A DNA stretch of 64,000 nt. It comes from an uncultured Alphaproteobacteria bacterium (GTDB lineage Bacteria > Pseudomonadota > Alphaproteobacteria > MPNO01 > UBA830). Below the pieces are notes generated by a model, which was not told the origin of the DNA, did not search any database, and was given only the letters and a program-made list of their open reading frames with translations. The translations under genes were made by a program, and so were the position numbers. Below, one piece after another: positions 10,451 through 22,108 of the stretch; the first letter of the stretch is position 1, and each line of letters starts with the position of its first letter. The stretch covers positions 37,411-101,410 of the forward strand of contig CAJWSW010000001.1 of NCBI GenBank assembly GCA_913046035.1, in the 5' to 3' direction.

Positions 10451-11223
10451 CGCGGTGGAAACTCACCGTTGAATATGACGGCAGCGCTTACGTGGGCTGG
10501 CAACGGCAGGCAAACGGTCCATCAATCCAACAGGCCATTGAAGAGGCTGTATTAAGGTTTTGTGGTGAAGACGCACGAGTGCATGGAGCCGGTCGAACCG
10601 ATGCTGGTGTTCATTCCTTGGGGCAAGTGGCCCACGTAGATATATCTAAAGCGACCGACTCTAAAACTGTTCGCGAGGCGCTCAATGCCCACATGAGCAA
10701 AGAGCAGATTGTTGTTACAGAAGCGATAGCCGTACCAATGGACTTTCATGCTCGCGTCTCTGCGGTTGAGCGGAGCTATCGTTATCGTATTTTGAACCGC
10801 CGACCGCGCCCAGCGATTGAAGCGGGCCGTGTTTGGCATGTGCCATTACTTCTCGATGAAAATGCTATGCATGAGGCGGCGCAAAATCTGGTCGGACGCC
10901 ATGATTTTACAAGTTTTCGAGCCGTGATGTGCCAGGCTAAATCGCCGGTTCGGACGCTCGATGAATTACGGGTCACCCGGACCGCAGATGAGATCCATAT
11001 CCATGCGCGCGCACGGTCATTTTTGCATCATCAGATCCGTAATTTTGCCGGCACGCTGGCGCTGGTTGGATTGGGAAAATGGAAGGCTGATGACGTGTCG
11101 GCGGCGCTGGCCGCGAAAGATCGATCTGCCGCGGGCCCGACCGCGCCGCCGGAAGGTCTATACCTTGTAGCTGTTAAATATCCAAAGATTGATCTACCTC
11201 ATATGCCCGAATACCCGGAATAG
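10447..11223 (+). CDS. truA: tRNA pseudouridine(38-40) synthase TruA
   Basis: [32 protein letters not shown]. Confidence 0.96.
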   Translation: MTRWKLTVEYDGSAYVGWQRQANGPSIQQAIEEAVLRFCGEDARVHGAGRTDAGVHSLGQVAHVDISKATDSKTVREALNAHMSKEQIVVTEAIAVPMDFHARVSAVERSYRYRILNRRPRPAIEAGRVWHVPLLLDENAMHEAAQNLVGRHDFTSFRAVMCQAKSPVRTLDELRVTRTADEIHIHARARSFLHHQIRNFAGTLALVGLGKWKADDVSAALAAKDRSAAGPTAPPEGLYLVAVKYPKIDLPHMPEYPE

Positions 11224-11789
11224 AGGGATTGCACTATCACGTTAAGAGCGAGTGCAACAAAGAAGTCTATTGTAACGATCATAACCGCTATGGGCGCGCG
11301 TATATCTAGCATAGTCGATGCGATAAAACTTTGATATATTAGGATCGCAATCACCGAAACGAGAATAACAAACCCTGTAACATGTGGAGGAACAGCTCCA
11401 CTTGCTACCAGCGTCCGGACAAACAAAAAGAGAAACACTTGCAAAACGATGGCCCAGTTCCATGCAGCGATGAACTGAAAATACTTGCTAAACCGGCCAA
11501 GCTTGCTGGTAACGTATATCATGATAAGTGGAAAGATTGTCCAGCCGATAACATATGCCGATGTTTCAACAGCTAAAATACGAAAGCTTCCTGCTTCAAC
11601 TGGTTGTTCTGTGAATTTAAGGAGTACTAATGTCGCGTATGTGGGAAGCGCGACAAGGGATGCGTAGAATGAAATCCAGAACGATTCTTGTGTATTGGCA
11701 AAATATTTTGAAGCGGTGCTATCAAATTTAGCGAACCGGAAGGCTCCGTAAATCGAGAGTAGTACCTCTCGTTTGGAGACTCTAATCAC
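11199..11789 (-). CDS. Hypothetical multi-TM membrane protein (Yip1/YIPF-like)
   Basis: ~196 aa, several TM helices, 4-nt overlap with dapE start side. Confidence 0.6.
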   Translation of the reverse strand: MIRVSKREVLLSIYGAFRFAKFDSTASKYFANTQESFWISFYASLVALPTYATLVLLKFTEQPVEAGSFRILAVETSAYVIGWTIFPLIMIYVTSKLGRFSKYFQFIAAWNWAIVLQVFLFLFVRTLVASGAVPPHVTGFVILVSVIAILIYQSFIASTMLDIRAPIAVMIVTIDFFVALALNVIVQSLYSGYSGI

Positions 11790-12937
11790 GTCGCTGCAAT
11801 ATCGGTGAAGTATCCGGCAAGAATGGACGTATAGATATCGGTCAGGGTGCGGATATCTGAAACAGCGATGCGTTCATCTACCTTGTGCATGGTCTGGCTG
11901 ATAAGTCCAAATTCCGCTACTGGACAAAAATTCTTAATGAATCTTGCGTCGGAGGTGCCTCCTGATGTGCTTAGTTCCGGTGTTACACCAGTCGCCTTTT
12001 CCACTGAACTTGTGATTAACGCGCTGAAGTCGCCTGGGGGCGTAAGGAAGGCTTCACCTGATACACGGATGTCAAGATCATATTGTCCCCCAACGGCATC
12101 ACATTGCGTGTGTAGCCATTTAGTAAGCTCTTGACTGGTGTGGAGGTCATTAAATCGGATGTTGAAGCTAGCCGTCGCCTGCGCGGGGATAACGTTGGTG
12201 GCTGGGTTCCCAGTATCTACCGTAGTCAGCTGTAGGCTGGACGGCTGGAAATGATCCGTGCCCTGGTCTAGCTCGTGGGATGAGAGCGCGTCTAACATTT
12301 TTACCAGACGCGGCAGCGGGTTGTCAGCTAGGTGCGGATACGCGGCATGCCCCTGTACGCCGGTCACTTTCAAATGCCCCGTCAGACTGCCCCGACGCCC
12401 GATTTTGACCATGTCTCCCAGATTGTTCGGGTTCGTTGGTTCACCCACAAGGCAAACGTCAATCAACTCGCCTTGTTTTTCCATCCAGTCGAGCACTTTC
12501 TTAGTGCCGTTTATTGCAGGGCCTTCTTCATCGCCAGTAATGAGCAAGCTAATGGAGCCCGCAACATCACCTTTAACCAGAATTCGGCTGACGGCCTCCA
12601 CGAAAGCAGCTATTGCGCTTTTCATATCGGTTGCGCCACGGCCATAGAGAATGCCATCGATTATTTCGCCTCCAAAGGGATCCACGGACCATGCGTCGGT
12701 ATTTCCTAAAGGCACCACATCGGTATGCCCAGCGAAACAGAAATTGGGACCTTTGTCACCGCGGCGGGCGTACATGTTAGCTACGTCCGGCGTGCCATTT
12801 TCTGAGAACGGCAACCGATAACAAGCGAAACCCAGCTCCTCTAGCGCAGCCTGCAATACATTTAATGCACCAGCGTCTTTTGGGGTCACACTAGGACAGC
12901 GAATTAATTCTTGAGCAAGTTCGACGGCGTCAACGAT
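11786..12937 (-). CDS. dapE: succinyl-diaminopimelate desuccinylase (N-terminus extends beyond the GTG-started ORF at 12889; proposed AUC start)
   Basis: [40 protein letters not shown]; conserved [19 protein letters not shown] is encoded upstream of the called start. Confidence 0.9.
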   Translation of the reverse strand: MVDAVELAQELIRCPSVTPKDAGALNVLQAALEELGFACYRLPFSENGTPDVANMYARRGDKGPNFCFAGHTDVVPLGNTDAWSVDPFGGEIIDGILYGRGATDMKSAIAAFVEAVSRILVKGDVAGSISLLITGDEEGPAINGTKKVLDWMEKQGELIDVCLVGEPTNPNNLGDMVKIGRRGSLTGHLKVTGVQGHAAYPHLADNPLPRLVKMLDALSSHELDQGTDHFQPSSLQLTTVDTGNPATNVIPAQATASFNIRFNDLHTSQELTKWLHTQCDAVGGQYDLDIRVSGEAFLTPPGDFSALITSSVEKATGVTPELSTSGGTSDARFIKNFCPVAEFGLISQTMHKVDERIAVSDIRTLTDIYTSILAGYFTDIAAT

Positions 12938-12942
12938 GACAA

Positions 12943-13800
12943 TCAGTCCCTAAGTAGGTCATTAATAGAAGTCTTAGATCGCGTCTGTTCGTCAACCTGC
13001 TTGACTATAACAGCGCAATACAGGCTTGGACCTTCGCTTCCATCGGGCAGCTTTTTGCCTGGCATCGACCCAGGCACAACTACTGAGTAGGCTGGAACAC
13101 GGCCGGATGTGACCTCGCCGGTTTCGCGGTTTACGATCTTGGTTGACTGGCCCAGAAAGACACCCATCGATAAAACCGCGCCTTTTTCCACAATTACACC
13201 CTCGGCGACCTCTGACCTCGCACCAATAAAGCAATTGTCTTCAATGATAACAGGATCGGCCTGCAGGGGTTCCAGCACACCACCGATGCCTGCACCGCCG
13301 GAAATATGGCAGTCTTTTCCAATCTGCGCACAGGACCCAACTGTGGCCCAAGTGTCCACCATCGTGCCGGTATCTACGTAGGCACCTAAGTTAACGAAGC
13401 TAGGCATTAGTACGACGCCGGGCGCTAGGTAGGCAGAACGGCGCACGGTGCAATTTGGTACTGCTCGGAAACCCGCACTACGGAATTTTGCGCTATCCCA
13501 GCCAGCAAATTTTGATGGCACCTTGTCAAACCAAGGGCTGTCGCCGATTCCGGGAAATGATGGGCCGCCTGGCAACGGCGTCATATCGAAAATTCGAAAA
13601 GACAACAACACCGCTTTTTTTAACCATTGATTTACCGTCCAGCCATCAGAGTTTTTTTCTGCGACGCGAAGCCTGCCAGAGTCCATCCCTTCAAGCGCTG
13701 CGTCTATAGCATCACGCAACTCACCTTTAGTATTTGGAGAGATATTTTCTCGATCCTCCCATGCATGATCGATCAATTGTTCGAGTGCGGTGTCGCTCAT
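12943..13800 (-). CDS. dapD: 2,3,4,5-tetrahydropyridine-2,6-dicarboxylate N-succinyltransferase
   Basis: Left-handed beta-helix hexapeptides; [30 protein letters not shown]. Confidence 0.96.
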   Translation of the reverse strand: MSDTALEQLIDHAWEDRENISPNTKGELRDAIDAALEGMDSGRLRVAEKNSDGWTVNQWLKKAVLLSFRIFDMTPLPGGPSFPGIGDSPWFDKVPSKFAGWDSAKFRSAGFRAVPNCTVRRSAYLAPGVVLMPSFVNLGAYVDTGTMVDTWATVGSCAQIGKDCHISGGAGIGGVLEPLQADPVIIEDNCFIGARSEVAEGVIVEKGAVLSMGVFLGQSTKIVNRETGEVTSGRVPAYSVVVPGSMPGKKLPDGSEGPSLYCAVIVKQVDEQTRSKTSINDLLRD

Positions 13801-13869
13801 TACTCTTTCACTTTACCAGGTTGGAATTCGCTAAGAATATATAGGAATTCCTGCTGCAGTGAAAACTAC

Positions 13870-14565
13870 TTAGGCGCGATTTGTCACACCACGTAACCAC
13901 TGGGGAAGATCGTCTGTGATGTAGTCGATGTAACTGGTGTCCGTAATGCGCTTTGCCCAGTCGGTATCGGTGCGAACCCAAACAGTTTTCATTCCCATCT
14001 CCGCCGCAGGTTTCAGGTTGCCGGGTATGTCTTCGACCATAATCGCACGTGCAGGGTCAATATCGTGGAGTGAACATAGCCGACGATATGAAACAATAGC
14101 TGGTTTGGGTACAAAATCGGCGTCGTTGATGTCAAAGATACCGTCAAAATATTCGGTGATCCCAATACGCTTCATCACCTCACGGGTGTGTTCGGTGAAG
14201 GCATTTGTATAAATAAATTTGCGCCCACCTAGACCCTTTAAGATCCCTGCGAGTTGTGGATTAGAAGTGACATCCGTGAGGTCCAGTTGGGACAGGTGAC
14301 TAATATATTCTTGAGGATCGAGGTCGTGTTCGACCATCAGCCCCCTTAGTGTCAACCCATGGGTACGGAAATATCCTTTCTGGATGCGCCGTGCTTCAGC
14401 CCGATCAACGTTAAGGAAATCAGCAATAAATGATCCCATAAGATCGTCTATCTCGGCTAGCATCTTGGGAGTGATGGGGTAAAGGGTATTGTCCAGATCG
14501 AAAATCCAGACGTTGATATCTTCAATGTCTTGGAAGGACGCGCTTAGCGATGCGATTTTGTTCAT
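13870..14565 (-). CDS. pyrimidine 5'-nucleotidase, HAD superfamily
   Basis: WIFDLDNTLYP, KFIYTNAF, MVEDIPGNLKPAAEMGMKTVWV. Confidence 0.88.
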   Translation of the reverse strand: MNKIASLSASFQDIEDINVWIFDLDNTLYPITPKMLAEIDDLMGSFIADFLNVDRAEARRIQKGYFRTHGLTLRGLMVEHDLDPQEYISHLSQLDLTDVTSNPQLAGILKGLGGRKFIYTNAFTEHTREVMKRIGITEYFDGIFDINDADFVPKPAIVSYRRLCSLHDIDPARAIMVEDIPGNLKPAAEMGMKTVWVRTDTDWAKRITDTSYIDYITDDLPQWLRGVTNRA

Positions 14566-14762
14566 TTGATTAGCTTGGCTTTTAATTCCTGGGTTAATGG
14601 ATTTGTTCGAGTTTCACGAAGAAACTAGTCGCCTGTGATGTTAAAATTATTTTTGAACCTGCCGCAAATTAAACACCTGACCCGTCAGATCGAAATTGAA
14701 TCTCGGTTCCTAAAAAAACACTTCCTGCAGTGATTTATCGACCGAAATGGTCTTGTACGTAT

Positions 14763-15698
14763 TTACTCTTTCTTGGCTCGGATCATTGTGCCAGCCCCGT
14801 GTTCGGTAAAAATTTCGAGAAGCAAAGCATGCGGTACACGGCCGTCCATAATGACTGCCGCCTCAACTCCGTTCTCTACTGCTTTTAGGCAGGTTTCTAT
14901 CTTTGGGATCATGCCGCCAGAAATCGTCTCGTTTTTAATCAACAACTGTGCATTTCTCGCCGACATATTGGTCATTAGATCACCCTTCTTGTCGAGCACG
15001 CCCGCGACGTCTGTGAGCATTAGCAGACGTGTCGCGCCAATAGCACCAGCAATTGCACCTGCTGCTGTATCGGCATTGATGTTGAACGTTGTGCCGTTTC
15101 GACCGATACCAAGCGGGGCGATCACTGGAATCATTTTGGAGCTTGCAAGGGTGTCAAGGACTTCCGTGTTTACGGCGTAAGGTTCGCCGACAAAACCCAA
15201 GTCGATTGTCTCCCGCTTATTTGGGGGTGTCTTGCGTGTGTGCTCAAGTTTGCGGGCCTGGATCAAATTACCATCCTTACCGGATATGCCAACGGCGGTG
15301 CCACCAGCATCGTTTATCGCAGTAACGACTTCCTTGTTAATTGATCCGGCCAAAACCATTTCAACGATATCGACAGTACGTTTATCTGTTACCCGGAGTC
15401 CGTCAATAAATTCGCTCTTAATTTTCATTTGATCGAGCATTCTTCCGATCTGCGGACCGCCGCCGTGGACAATTACCGGGTTAATACCAACTTGTTTAAG
15501 CAATACGATATCGCTGGCGAATTGCTCTGAAAGTGTTTCGTCGCCCATTGCGTGGCCGCCATACTTTACGACGAATGTCTTGCCGCCAAACTCTTGAAGA
15601 TAGGGCAACGCTTCAGTGAGTGTTTCAGCTGTGCGCAGTAATGACCTGAGCCCAGTGATATTTTTTAAACCGTTTTTTTTATTCGTTGCCATCGGCAT
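14763..15698 (-). CDS. argB: acetylglutamate kinase
   Basis: [39 protein letters not shown]. Confidence 0.96.
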   Translation of the reverse strand: MPMATNKKNGLKNITGLRSLLRTAETLTEALPYLQEFGGKTFVVKYGGHAMGDETLSEQFASDIVLLKQVGINPVIVHGGGPQIGRMLDQMKIKSEFIDGLRVTDKRTVDIVEMVLAGSINKEVVTAINDAGGTAVGISGKDGNLIQARKLEHTRKTPPNKRETIDLGFVGEPYAVNTEVLDTLASSKMIPVIAPLGIGRNGTTFNINADTAAGAIAGAIGATRLLMLTDVAGVLDKKGDLMTNMSARNAQLLIKNETISGGMIPKIETCLKAVENGVEAAVIMDGRVPHALLLEIFTEHGAGTMIRAKKE

Positions 15699-15741
15699 TC
15701 CCTGGATAAATTTATCCCAAGATAGTTGTTGGGGATGGCAT

Positions 15742-16398
15742 TTACCGGATATCGGCGATTATTGCCAGTTCGGTGCGCAAGGTTTCAATACCTTCTTTTT
15801 TTGTTGAACTAGTCCTGATGATCATCGGGTGCGCAGCGACATGCTTTGCGATGAGCTTTAGGGTGTTTTTAATTGTGCGCTCGAGCGCGGCGGGCTTTAC
15901 CTTATCGCATTTTGTGAAGACGATCTGGTAAGATACGGCAGCTTCGTCGAGATCCTTCATCACTTCGATGTCCTTGGATTTGAGGCCGTGCCGGGCATCT
16001 ATCAGCAAACAGACGCGACGCAGGGATGGCCTGCCGCGAAGATAGTCGAAAATGAGGCGTGTCCAACGCCGGATTTCGGTCTTGGATGCTTTAGCGTAAC
16101 CGTATCCAGGGAGATCGGCGAGGATCAAGGCATCTTTTAGCTGAAAAAAATTTATCTGTTGCGTCCGCCCTGGCGTGTTGGAGACGCGGGCGAGGGCCTT
16201 ACGATCCGTTAGTGCATTAATGAGGCTTGACTTGCCCACATTTGACCTCCCGACAAATGCAATTTCTGGCAGATCGGGTTTTGGCATGCTGCAGTAGTCG
16301 GGGGCGCCGGAGATGAATACACAGTCCTGCGCAAATAACCAACGCCCGCGCTCCAGCAGCTTTGCAGATAATTTTAGTGCGTCCGGGTCATCGTTCAT
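15742..16398 (-). CDS. engB: ribosome biogenesis GTP-binding protein YihA/YsxC
   Basis: [31 protein letters not shown]. Confidence 0.95.
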   Translation of the reverse strand: MNDDPDALKLSAKLLERGRWLFAQDCVFISGAPDYCSMPKPDLPEIAFVGRSNVGKSSLINALTDRKALARVSNTPGRTQQINFFQLKDALILADLPGYGYAKASKTEIRRWTRLIFDYLRGRPSLRRVCLLIDARHGLKSKDIEVMKDLDEAAVSYQIVFTKCDKVKPAALERTIKNTLKLIAKHVAAHPMIIRTSSTKKEGIETLRTELAIIADIR

Positions 16399-16420
16399 GA
16401 CCGGGCTCCGTCGATCTAAT

Positions 16421-18394
16421 TCAGCGGCGTTTTCGTTGGCGCCGGGTTTTGCCCTTGGCCTTACTTTTCGCCTTTGCTTTCGTTGCGTTTGCTGCAGGAT
16501 CCGGCTGGTGAGCGGTTTTACCGCTCTCGTTTGCCTTTGCAGCGTTACTCTTTTTGTTCCCGCGCGGCGGCGCTTTAGGAGGCTCAGCGTTTATTGTCTC
16601 TCCCGATGCAGATACGCCCATTTGGCGCATGATAAGCCATTGCTGGCCGATCGATAATGTATTGTTCCATGCCCAATAAATCACGAGCCCTGCAGGAAAG
16701 CCACCAAGGAGGAAGGTGAAAACGATTGGCAGTACCATGAAAATCTTTTGCTGCATTGGATCAGCCGGTTGCGGGTTCAACTTTTGCTGTAGGAACATCG
16801 TTAGGCCCATGATGATCGGCCAAATTCCAATATTTACGATGGCTAGCGCCGGAGGCACATCCCACGGGAAAAGCCCAAACCCGATTAGAAGACCCAGCGG
16901 GTCTGGTGCTGAGAGATCCTGGATCCAACCAAAAAACGGAGCGTGACGCATTTCGATTGTTACAAAAAGCACTTTGTATAATGCGAAGAACACCGGGATT
17001 TGTATCAAAATCGGAAAGCAGCCGGACATGGGATTGGCGCCTTCCTTTTTGTACAATTCCATCATGGCTTGGTTTTGGCGCTGACGGTCGTCCTTATACC
17101 TTTCTCGAATTTCCGTCATTTTCGGTTGTAACTTTTTAAGGCGGCTCATTGAGCGATACGACTTGTTGGCAAGTGGGAAGAACAAGATCTTGATCAACAC
17201 CGTTAGCAGTAAGATGGCGAGACCAAAATTGCCTAGGATCCTGTTAAAATATTCAATAGCGTAGAAAATTGGCTTGGTCAGGTAATAAAACCATCCAAAA
17301 TCTACTAGCTTGTCGAACACGGGTAGGCCTAATTCGTCGCGATAGGAATCCAATAGCCGAACTTCTTTAGCACCCGCGAAGAGGCGTGTTCTATATTCGC
17401 CTGACTGCCCAGGTGCGAGAACATTTGCCGATGCCAAATAATCTGCCTGATATTTTTCCTTTACACCACGGGGTGCGCTGTGGACCCAGCGTCCCTTATT
17501 TTCGGTCTTTTGGTCCGGAACGAGCGCTGTAGCAAAATACTTGGCCGTAATGCCGATCCAATTAGTCTGGCCGTCTGGCGCGATCACGCCACCTTCTTCA
17601 TCTTGGATTGAGCTGTAGCTCTCCTCTTGCAGAGTTCCGTTGATAGCTCCCGTCATGCCCTCGTGCAAAATCCAGAAGCCTGATGTCTCTGGTGTGCCCG
17701 TCAACGAAATAAGGCCGTATGGGTTTAGCGTTACAGGCTTTTTACTGTCATTTTTTACCGCTTGCCTAATTGAAAACATGAAATTTTTGTCTAAAGACAC
17801 CGTTTGACTAAACACAATGCCTTGTGGATTTGTCCAACTCAGCGTTACCGGGGAGCCGACCGATAGTGTTTCTCTATCTGCGGTCCATACAGTATCAGCA
17901 TCTGGTACGGTAATACCCGCTGTCTGCGAAACCCAGCCAAACTGGGCGTAATACGGGTTATCTGTACCTAATGGCGAAAGCAGAAGAATATTTGGGCTAT
18001 CTTTTTTTATGGTTTGGCGATAGCTAAGTAGTGTCAGATCATCAATTAATGCGCCTTTTAAGCGAACAGAACCAATCATGCGATCAGTGATGATTTTTAC
18101 CCTTGGTAAAGAATTTAGAACTGTTTGCCTGTCAATACCCAGTTCAGAAGACGGACGGCTCGCAATGGGGGTGTTGGTTCCAGTGGTGGGAGCAATACCA
18201 GATGCGCCTGGCATGGGGGCGGGCGGAGGAGAAGCTCTCTCAGATGCCGAAGTGCTTTGCTGCATCTGCTGTGTTTTTTGCGTTTCTTTTATGACACGTT
18301 CTTTTTCCAGTCTGGGTGCTTCTACAAATAGTTGAAAGCCTAGCAAGATCGAAACGCTTAGAACGATCGCCATAATGAGGTTGCGTTGTTCCAT
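16421..18394 (-). CDS. yidC: membrane protein insertase YidC
   Basis: MEQRNLIMAIVLS...; RGSR-type C-terminal insertase domain (YKSMSRLKKLQPKM..., GCFPILIQIPVFFALYKVL). Confidence 0.97.
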   Translation of the reverse strand: MEQRNLIMAIVLSVSILLGFQLFVEAPRLEKERVIKETQKTQQMQQSTSASERASPPPAPMPGASGIAPTTGTNTPIASRPSSELGIDRQTVLNSLPRVKIITDRMIGSVRLKGALIDDLTLLSYRQTIKKDSPNILLLSPLGTDNPYYAQFGWVSQTAGITVPDADTVWTADRETLSVGSPVTLSWTNPQGIVFSQTVSLDKNFMFSIRQAVKNDSKKPVTLNPYGLISLTGTPETSGFWILHEGMTGAINGTLQEESYSSIQDEEGGVIAPDGQTNWIGITAKYFATALVPDQKTENKGRWVHSAPRGVKEKYQADYLASANVLAPGQSGEYRTRLFAGAKEVRLLDSYRDELGLPVFDKLVDFGWFYYLTKPIFYAIEYFNRILGNFGLAILLLTVLIKILFFPLANKSYRSMSRLKKLQPKMTEIRERYKDDRQRQNQAMMELYKKEGANPMSGCFPILIQIPVFFALYKVLFVTIEMRHAPFFGWIQDLSAPDPLGLLIGFGLFPWDVPPALAIVNIGIWPIIMGLTMFLQQKLNPQPADPMQQKIFMVLPIVFTFLLGGFPAGLVIYWAWNNTLSIGQQWLIMRQMGVSASGETINAEPPKAPPRGNKKSNAAKANESGKTAHQPDPAANATKAKAKSKAKGKTRRQRKRR

Positions 18395-18397
18395 GAC

Positions 18398-18643
18398 TTA
18401 GCGCTCGTCCCTTTCAGGTACGGGATCAAATCCGCCCCTTGTCCATGGATGGCATCTGCCAATCCGTTTCATCGCCAACCACCCGCCACGCCGGGCGCCG
18501 TGCTCACGTATAGCTTCGAGAGCATAGCATGAACAACTCGGGTAAAATCGACAGGTTTGTGGTAGGACTGGTGACATAAATACCTGATAACCACGCACCG
18601 CGCAGGTCAGCAAATTTTTGGGTAGTTTTTTTAATTGATCCAT
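18398..18643 (-). CDS. yidD: membrane protein insertion efficiency factor YidD
   Basis: [32 protein letters not shown]. Confidence 0.95.
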   Translation of the reverse strand: MDQLKKLPKNLLTCAVRGYQVFMSPVLPQTCRFYPSCSCYALEAIREHGARRGGWLAMKRIGRCHPWTRGGFDPVPERDER

Positions 18644-18692
18644 GCCGTCCCATTTTTAAATGCGCCCAGTTTCGAGCGTCATTGTACTTATG

Positions 18693-19046
18693 TTATTTGC
18701 GAAGCGCGCCAAGTTTTTCAAGGCCGGTTTTCAGGTCTTCTCCTAGCGCTAAATAATTCCTTCGCAGCGTCTCTTTGCGGCCGATTAGCACGATGTCATA
18801 TCCCGTAGAGGCGGAATGAGGCAGTATTTCTTCTGCAATAGCCCGGAGACGCCGGCGTGCACGGTTGCGCTCGACAGCGTTTCCAACACGCTTACTTACT
18901 GTTACTCCGTACCGTGTGCCGTTTTTGACCGCTCGATCGTCAAGTGGTTGAGGAGCAGCCTGCAGTACAATACCCGCCGTGACCCATTTTCGATTTGCCG
19001 AGGCAATTCGCAGAAACTGCCTTCGGTTTCTCAGGCGCTCGATCAT
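18693..19046 (-). CDS. rnpA: ribonuclease P protein component
   Basis: MIERLRNRRQFLRIA...YGVTVSKRVGNAVERNRARRRLRAIAEE; start placed at the internal Met (19046) rather than 19139. Confidence 0.92.
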   Translation of the reverse strand: MIERLRNRRQFLRIASANRKWVTAGIVLQAAPQPLDDRAVKNGTRYGVTVSKRVGNAVERNRARRRLRAIAEEILPHSASTGYDIVLIGRKETLRRNYLALGEDLKTGLEKLGALRK

Positions 19047-19059
19047 CGCGCCGCTGCAA

Positions 19060-19194
19060 TCACGCGGATAGCCGCTTACGACCTCTGGCACGACGACGGG
19101 ATAAAACCCGACGACCTCCCACGGTTTGTTTGCGCGCACGAAATCCGTGCCGCCGCTTACGCACTAGAACACTAGGCTGGAATGTACGTTTCAA
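19060..19194 (-). CDS. rpmH: 50S ribosomal protein L34 (TTG start)
   Basis: (L/M)[43 protein letters not shown]; conserved N-terminus coincides with TTG at 19194. Confidence 0.95.
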   Translation of the reverse strand: MKRTFQPSVLVRKRRHGFRARKQTVGGRRVLSRRRARGRKRLSA

Positions 19195-19481
19195 GGTTTT
19201 CTCCGGTTTTCTGAGGTAGAAAAACTCGCCCGGTGTATAAAGTTTTGGACTTGCCAAGTCAACGAAAGTGCGAAAAGGGCGTAATCCGCCAAAATGCCGC
19301 TATTCAGTTTATGCTGTTGGATACCGGATCGTATCCTTGTGGTATAAAAAAAGTATCTAATTATGCACAGAGCTTACGTTCTACGAATTAAAAATTCAAA
19401 ATTTAATGCAACGATTTTCTCGTTTTTTTACGCCATTTTCTGCTGGGAACATGATTGTAAGCTTTGTCGGGAGGCCGGTGA

Positions 19482-20240
19482 ATGGTAGGAACGAGAGGTC
19501 CTTGGAATGGCGCAGAGGTGGAGAAAAACATTTTCTCGTTCGCACGTTTCTTTTTATTTTTGCTGTTTGTCAGCGGATTTGTAGCTTTCGTCATTTTCGA
19601 CGTATACCAATACATTTCTTTCGATGTCCTCAAAGCCAATCGTTTACAGTTGCAACTCTGGGTTTCTAACCATGCCGCTATCGCTGCCGCGGCCTTTGTG
19701 GTAACGTATGCGTTAGCAGTGGCATTTTCCTTGCCTGGTGCGGTTCTTATAACCCTCACTGGCGGGTTTTTGTTTGGTCCTTATTTTGGAACCGTTTACG
19801 CCGTGATTGGAGCAACCATCGGCGCAATTTGTATTTTCCTAGCAGCTAAATACATTTTTGGTGACTTTTTAGAGGCAAAAGCTGGCCCCCGGGTAAAATG
19901 TATGGAAGCTGGGTTTCGCCAAAACGAGCTGAGCTATCTTCTCATTCTTCGGCTAGTGCCTTTATTTCCCTTCTGGTTGGTTAACCTGGTCGCGGCATTT
20001 CTGCGCGTTAGCCTGCGGAACTACGCAATTGGTACGGTTCTTGGCATTATCCCTAGTACCTTTGTGTACACATTGGCTGGCGACAGAGCTGGTGCTTTAT
20101 TAAACGCAGAAGAGAACCTAGGTCTTGAGATTATATTTGAACCGCGTTTCCTCACCCTCATTTTTGGTTTGATAGTTCTTGCGTGCATCCCAATCGTCTA
20201 CAAGAGCATAAAGGGGCGGAAAGATGTTCCGAATACTTAA
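19482..20240 (+). CDS. TVP38/TMEM64 (VTT/DedA-like) family membrane protein
   Basis: GAVLITLTGGFLFGPYFGTVYAVIGATIGA...LRLVPLFPFWLVNLVAAF. Confidence 0.88.
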   Translation: MVGTRGPWNGAEVEKNIFSFARFFLFLLFVSGFVAFVIFDVYQYISFDVLKANRLQLQLWVSNHAAIAAAAFVVTYALAVAFSLPGAVLITLTGGFLFGPYFGTVYAVIGATIGAICIFLAAKYIFGDFLEAKAGPRVKCMEAGFRQNELSYLLILRLVPLFPFWLVNLVAAFLRVSLRNYAIGTVLGIIPSTFVYTLAGDRAGALLNAEENLGLEIIFEPRFLTLIFGLIVLACIPIVYKSIKGRKDVPNT

Positions 20241-20272
20241 CCGGCCTGAGGTTTTATAATAGGTTTCATCAT

Positions 20273-21697
20273 ATGCCGAACCAAATCTTCGTTGATATCT
20301 GCGTCGTAGGCGGTGGCTCAGGCGGTCTCTATGTCGCCGCCGGCGCATCCCAGATGGGCGCCGATGTAGCCTTAATAGAGAGCGGCAAGATGGGTGGGGA
20401 TTGTCTCAACCACGGCTGTGTACCTTCCAAGGCGTTAATTGCTGCCGCTCACACTGCGCATACCATCAAATCTGCAAGGCGTTTCGGTATCGAAGCCGCT
20501 GAGCTTAACATAAATTTTAAAGCAGTACACGATCACATCCACGGGGTGATCGGCAAAATCGCGCCGCAAGACTCTGTTGAACGATTTGAAGGTCTTGGGG
20601 TGAAGATAATTAAGGCGCGCGGGAGATTTGTTGGCCCAACTGAAGTTCAGGCTGGTGAGACCACTGTGAGGGCGAAACGTATCGTCATTGCTACAGGGTC
20701 GCGCGCTAGTATACCGCTTATCCCGGGTCTGGATTCAGTTCCGTTTCTTACTAATGAGACGATTTTCAGCTACACTAAATCGCCTTCAAAGCTGTTGATC
20801 ATTGGCGGCGGAACCATTGGAAGTGAATTAGCTCAAGCATATTGTCGACTCGGTTGTCATGTGACGATATTGGACATCGCGAAGATACTTAACAACGACG
20901 ACCCAGAACTAACCGAAGTAGTGCGAACTCGTATGCTAAAAGAGGGCGTTGTATTCCGTGAAGAAATAGAGATCATGAGCGTTCAAAAGGCTGGTTTAGG
21001 GGTGGCAATAGACATAAAGGACAATGGGAAAATAGAGCGTATAAACGGTTCTGACCTACTTGTTGCTGCGGGCCGCGTGCCTAATCTGGACGGTTTGGAG
21101 CTGGAAAAAGCGGGAATCGAATATGACCGTCATGGTATTAAAACAGATAAGCGTTTGCGGACGTCTAATAGCAAAGTTTTCGCAATTGGCGATGTCGTCG
21201 GCGGCTTTCATCTAACACACGTTGCTGCCTATCATGCTGGGGTCGTGCTTCGTAATGCGCTGTTCCGTTTACCCACCAAGGTCAATTATTCAGCGTTGCC
21301 TCGGGTAACCTACACAGATCCTGAAATCGCGCACGTCGGAATGACGGAGGCACAGGCACGGAAGAAATTCGGTGATATTAGAGTGCTTCGTCATCCCTTT
21401 GCTGAGAATGACAGAGCGCAGGCTCAATCCGATATAGATGGTCTTGCAAAAATCATTACCAATTCAAAGGGTAATGTTGTTGGTGCATCTATTGTTGGTC
21501 CGCAAGCGGGTGAGCTTATTCAAAGTTGGATCTTGCTAATAAAGAAAAAAATGAAGATTGGCACAGTCGCCGGACTTATTATCCCTTATCCGACCCTGGG
21601 CGAGGTCAATAAGCGCGCGGCGGGAAGCTTCTACACTTCAAAGCTTTTCAGCGAGAAGACAAAACAATTCGTCCGGTTACTTCTCAAATTAGGTTGA
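20273..21697 (+). CDS. pyridine nucleotide-disulfide oxidoreductase (mercuric-reductase/dihydrolipoamide dehydrogenase-like)
   Basis: VVGGGSGGLYVA, GGDCLNHGCVPSKA redox-active CxxxxC, GGGTIGSELAQ, AIGDVVGGFHLTHVAAYHAG. Confidence 0.9.
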   Translation: MPNQIFVDICVVGGGSGGLYVAAGASQMGADVALIESGKMGGDCLNHGCVPSKALIAAAHTAHTIKSARRFGIEAAELNINFKAVHDHIHGVIGKIAPQDSVERFEGLGVKIIKARGRFVGPTEVQAGETTVRAKRIVIATGSRASIPLIPGLDSVPFLTNETIFSYTKSPSKLLIIGGGTIGSELAQAYCRLGCHVTILDIAKILNNDDPELTEVVRTRMLKEGVVFREEIEIMSVQKAGLGVAIDIKDNGKIERINGSDLLVAAGRVPNLDGLELEKAGIEYDRHGIKTDKRLRTSNSKVFAIGDVVGGFHLTHVAAYHAGVVLRNALFRLPTKVNYSALPRVTYTDPEIAHVGMTEAQARKKFGDIRVLRHPFAENDRAQAQSDIDGLAKIITNSKGNVVGASIVGPQAGELIQSWILLIKKKMKIGTVAGLIIPYPTLGEVNKRAAGSFYTSKLFSEKTKQFVRLLLKLG

Positions 21698-21919
21698 GGT
21701 CTCGGCGCTATGCAAAATTGTTCCTATGCACTCGTGAAGATCAACGCTACTGTTGCGCTGGTTGGGTTCTATCAAAGTACCTATTGCGATAGGATTTTTG
21801 CTCGTTTTGGCGTCCTAAGCTCTGAATTTGATTGATTGCGCTATCAGGCAGGTCGTTGCTCCCTGGGAGCTGACTAGTTATTTATTATTTAGTATTACGT
21901 ATAAACGGCGAGGCTTAAC

Positions 21920-22108
21920 ATGACTAATTTCTCAAACTGGATTTTAGGCTTTTGCGCCGCGATTATGGGTGTGGCCGGGCTATTTGTTGCTTCCCATGCC
22001 GGCGACGGGGTCGGGTACTGGGGCGGATTGGCTATTTTTTTATTCGCTGTCCTTTTTGTGTTTTTCCTTATCCGGACCACCCTCGACCATGAAGAGGAGG
22101 GCCACTAA
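21920..22108 (+). CDS. Small hypothetical membrane protein (2 TM)
   Basis: 62 aa, two hydrophobic segments, convergent with downstream MFS gene. Confidence 0.5.
   Translation: MTNFSNWILGFCAAIMGVAGLFVASHAGDGVGYWGGLAIFLFAVLFVFFLIRTTLDHEEEGH

Noticed and set aside
19047-19139. 31-codon N-terminal extension of rnpA overlapping rpmH
   Set aside because: RnpA homology begins at MIERLRNRRQFLRIA (19046); the upstream part is antisense-like and out-of-frame L34 coding sequence.
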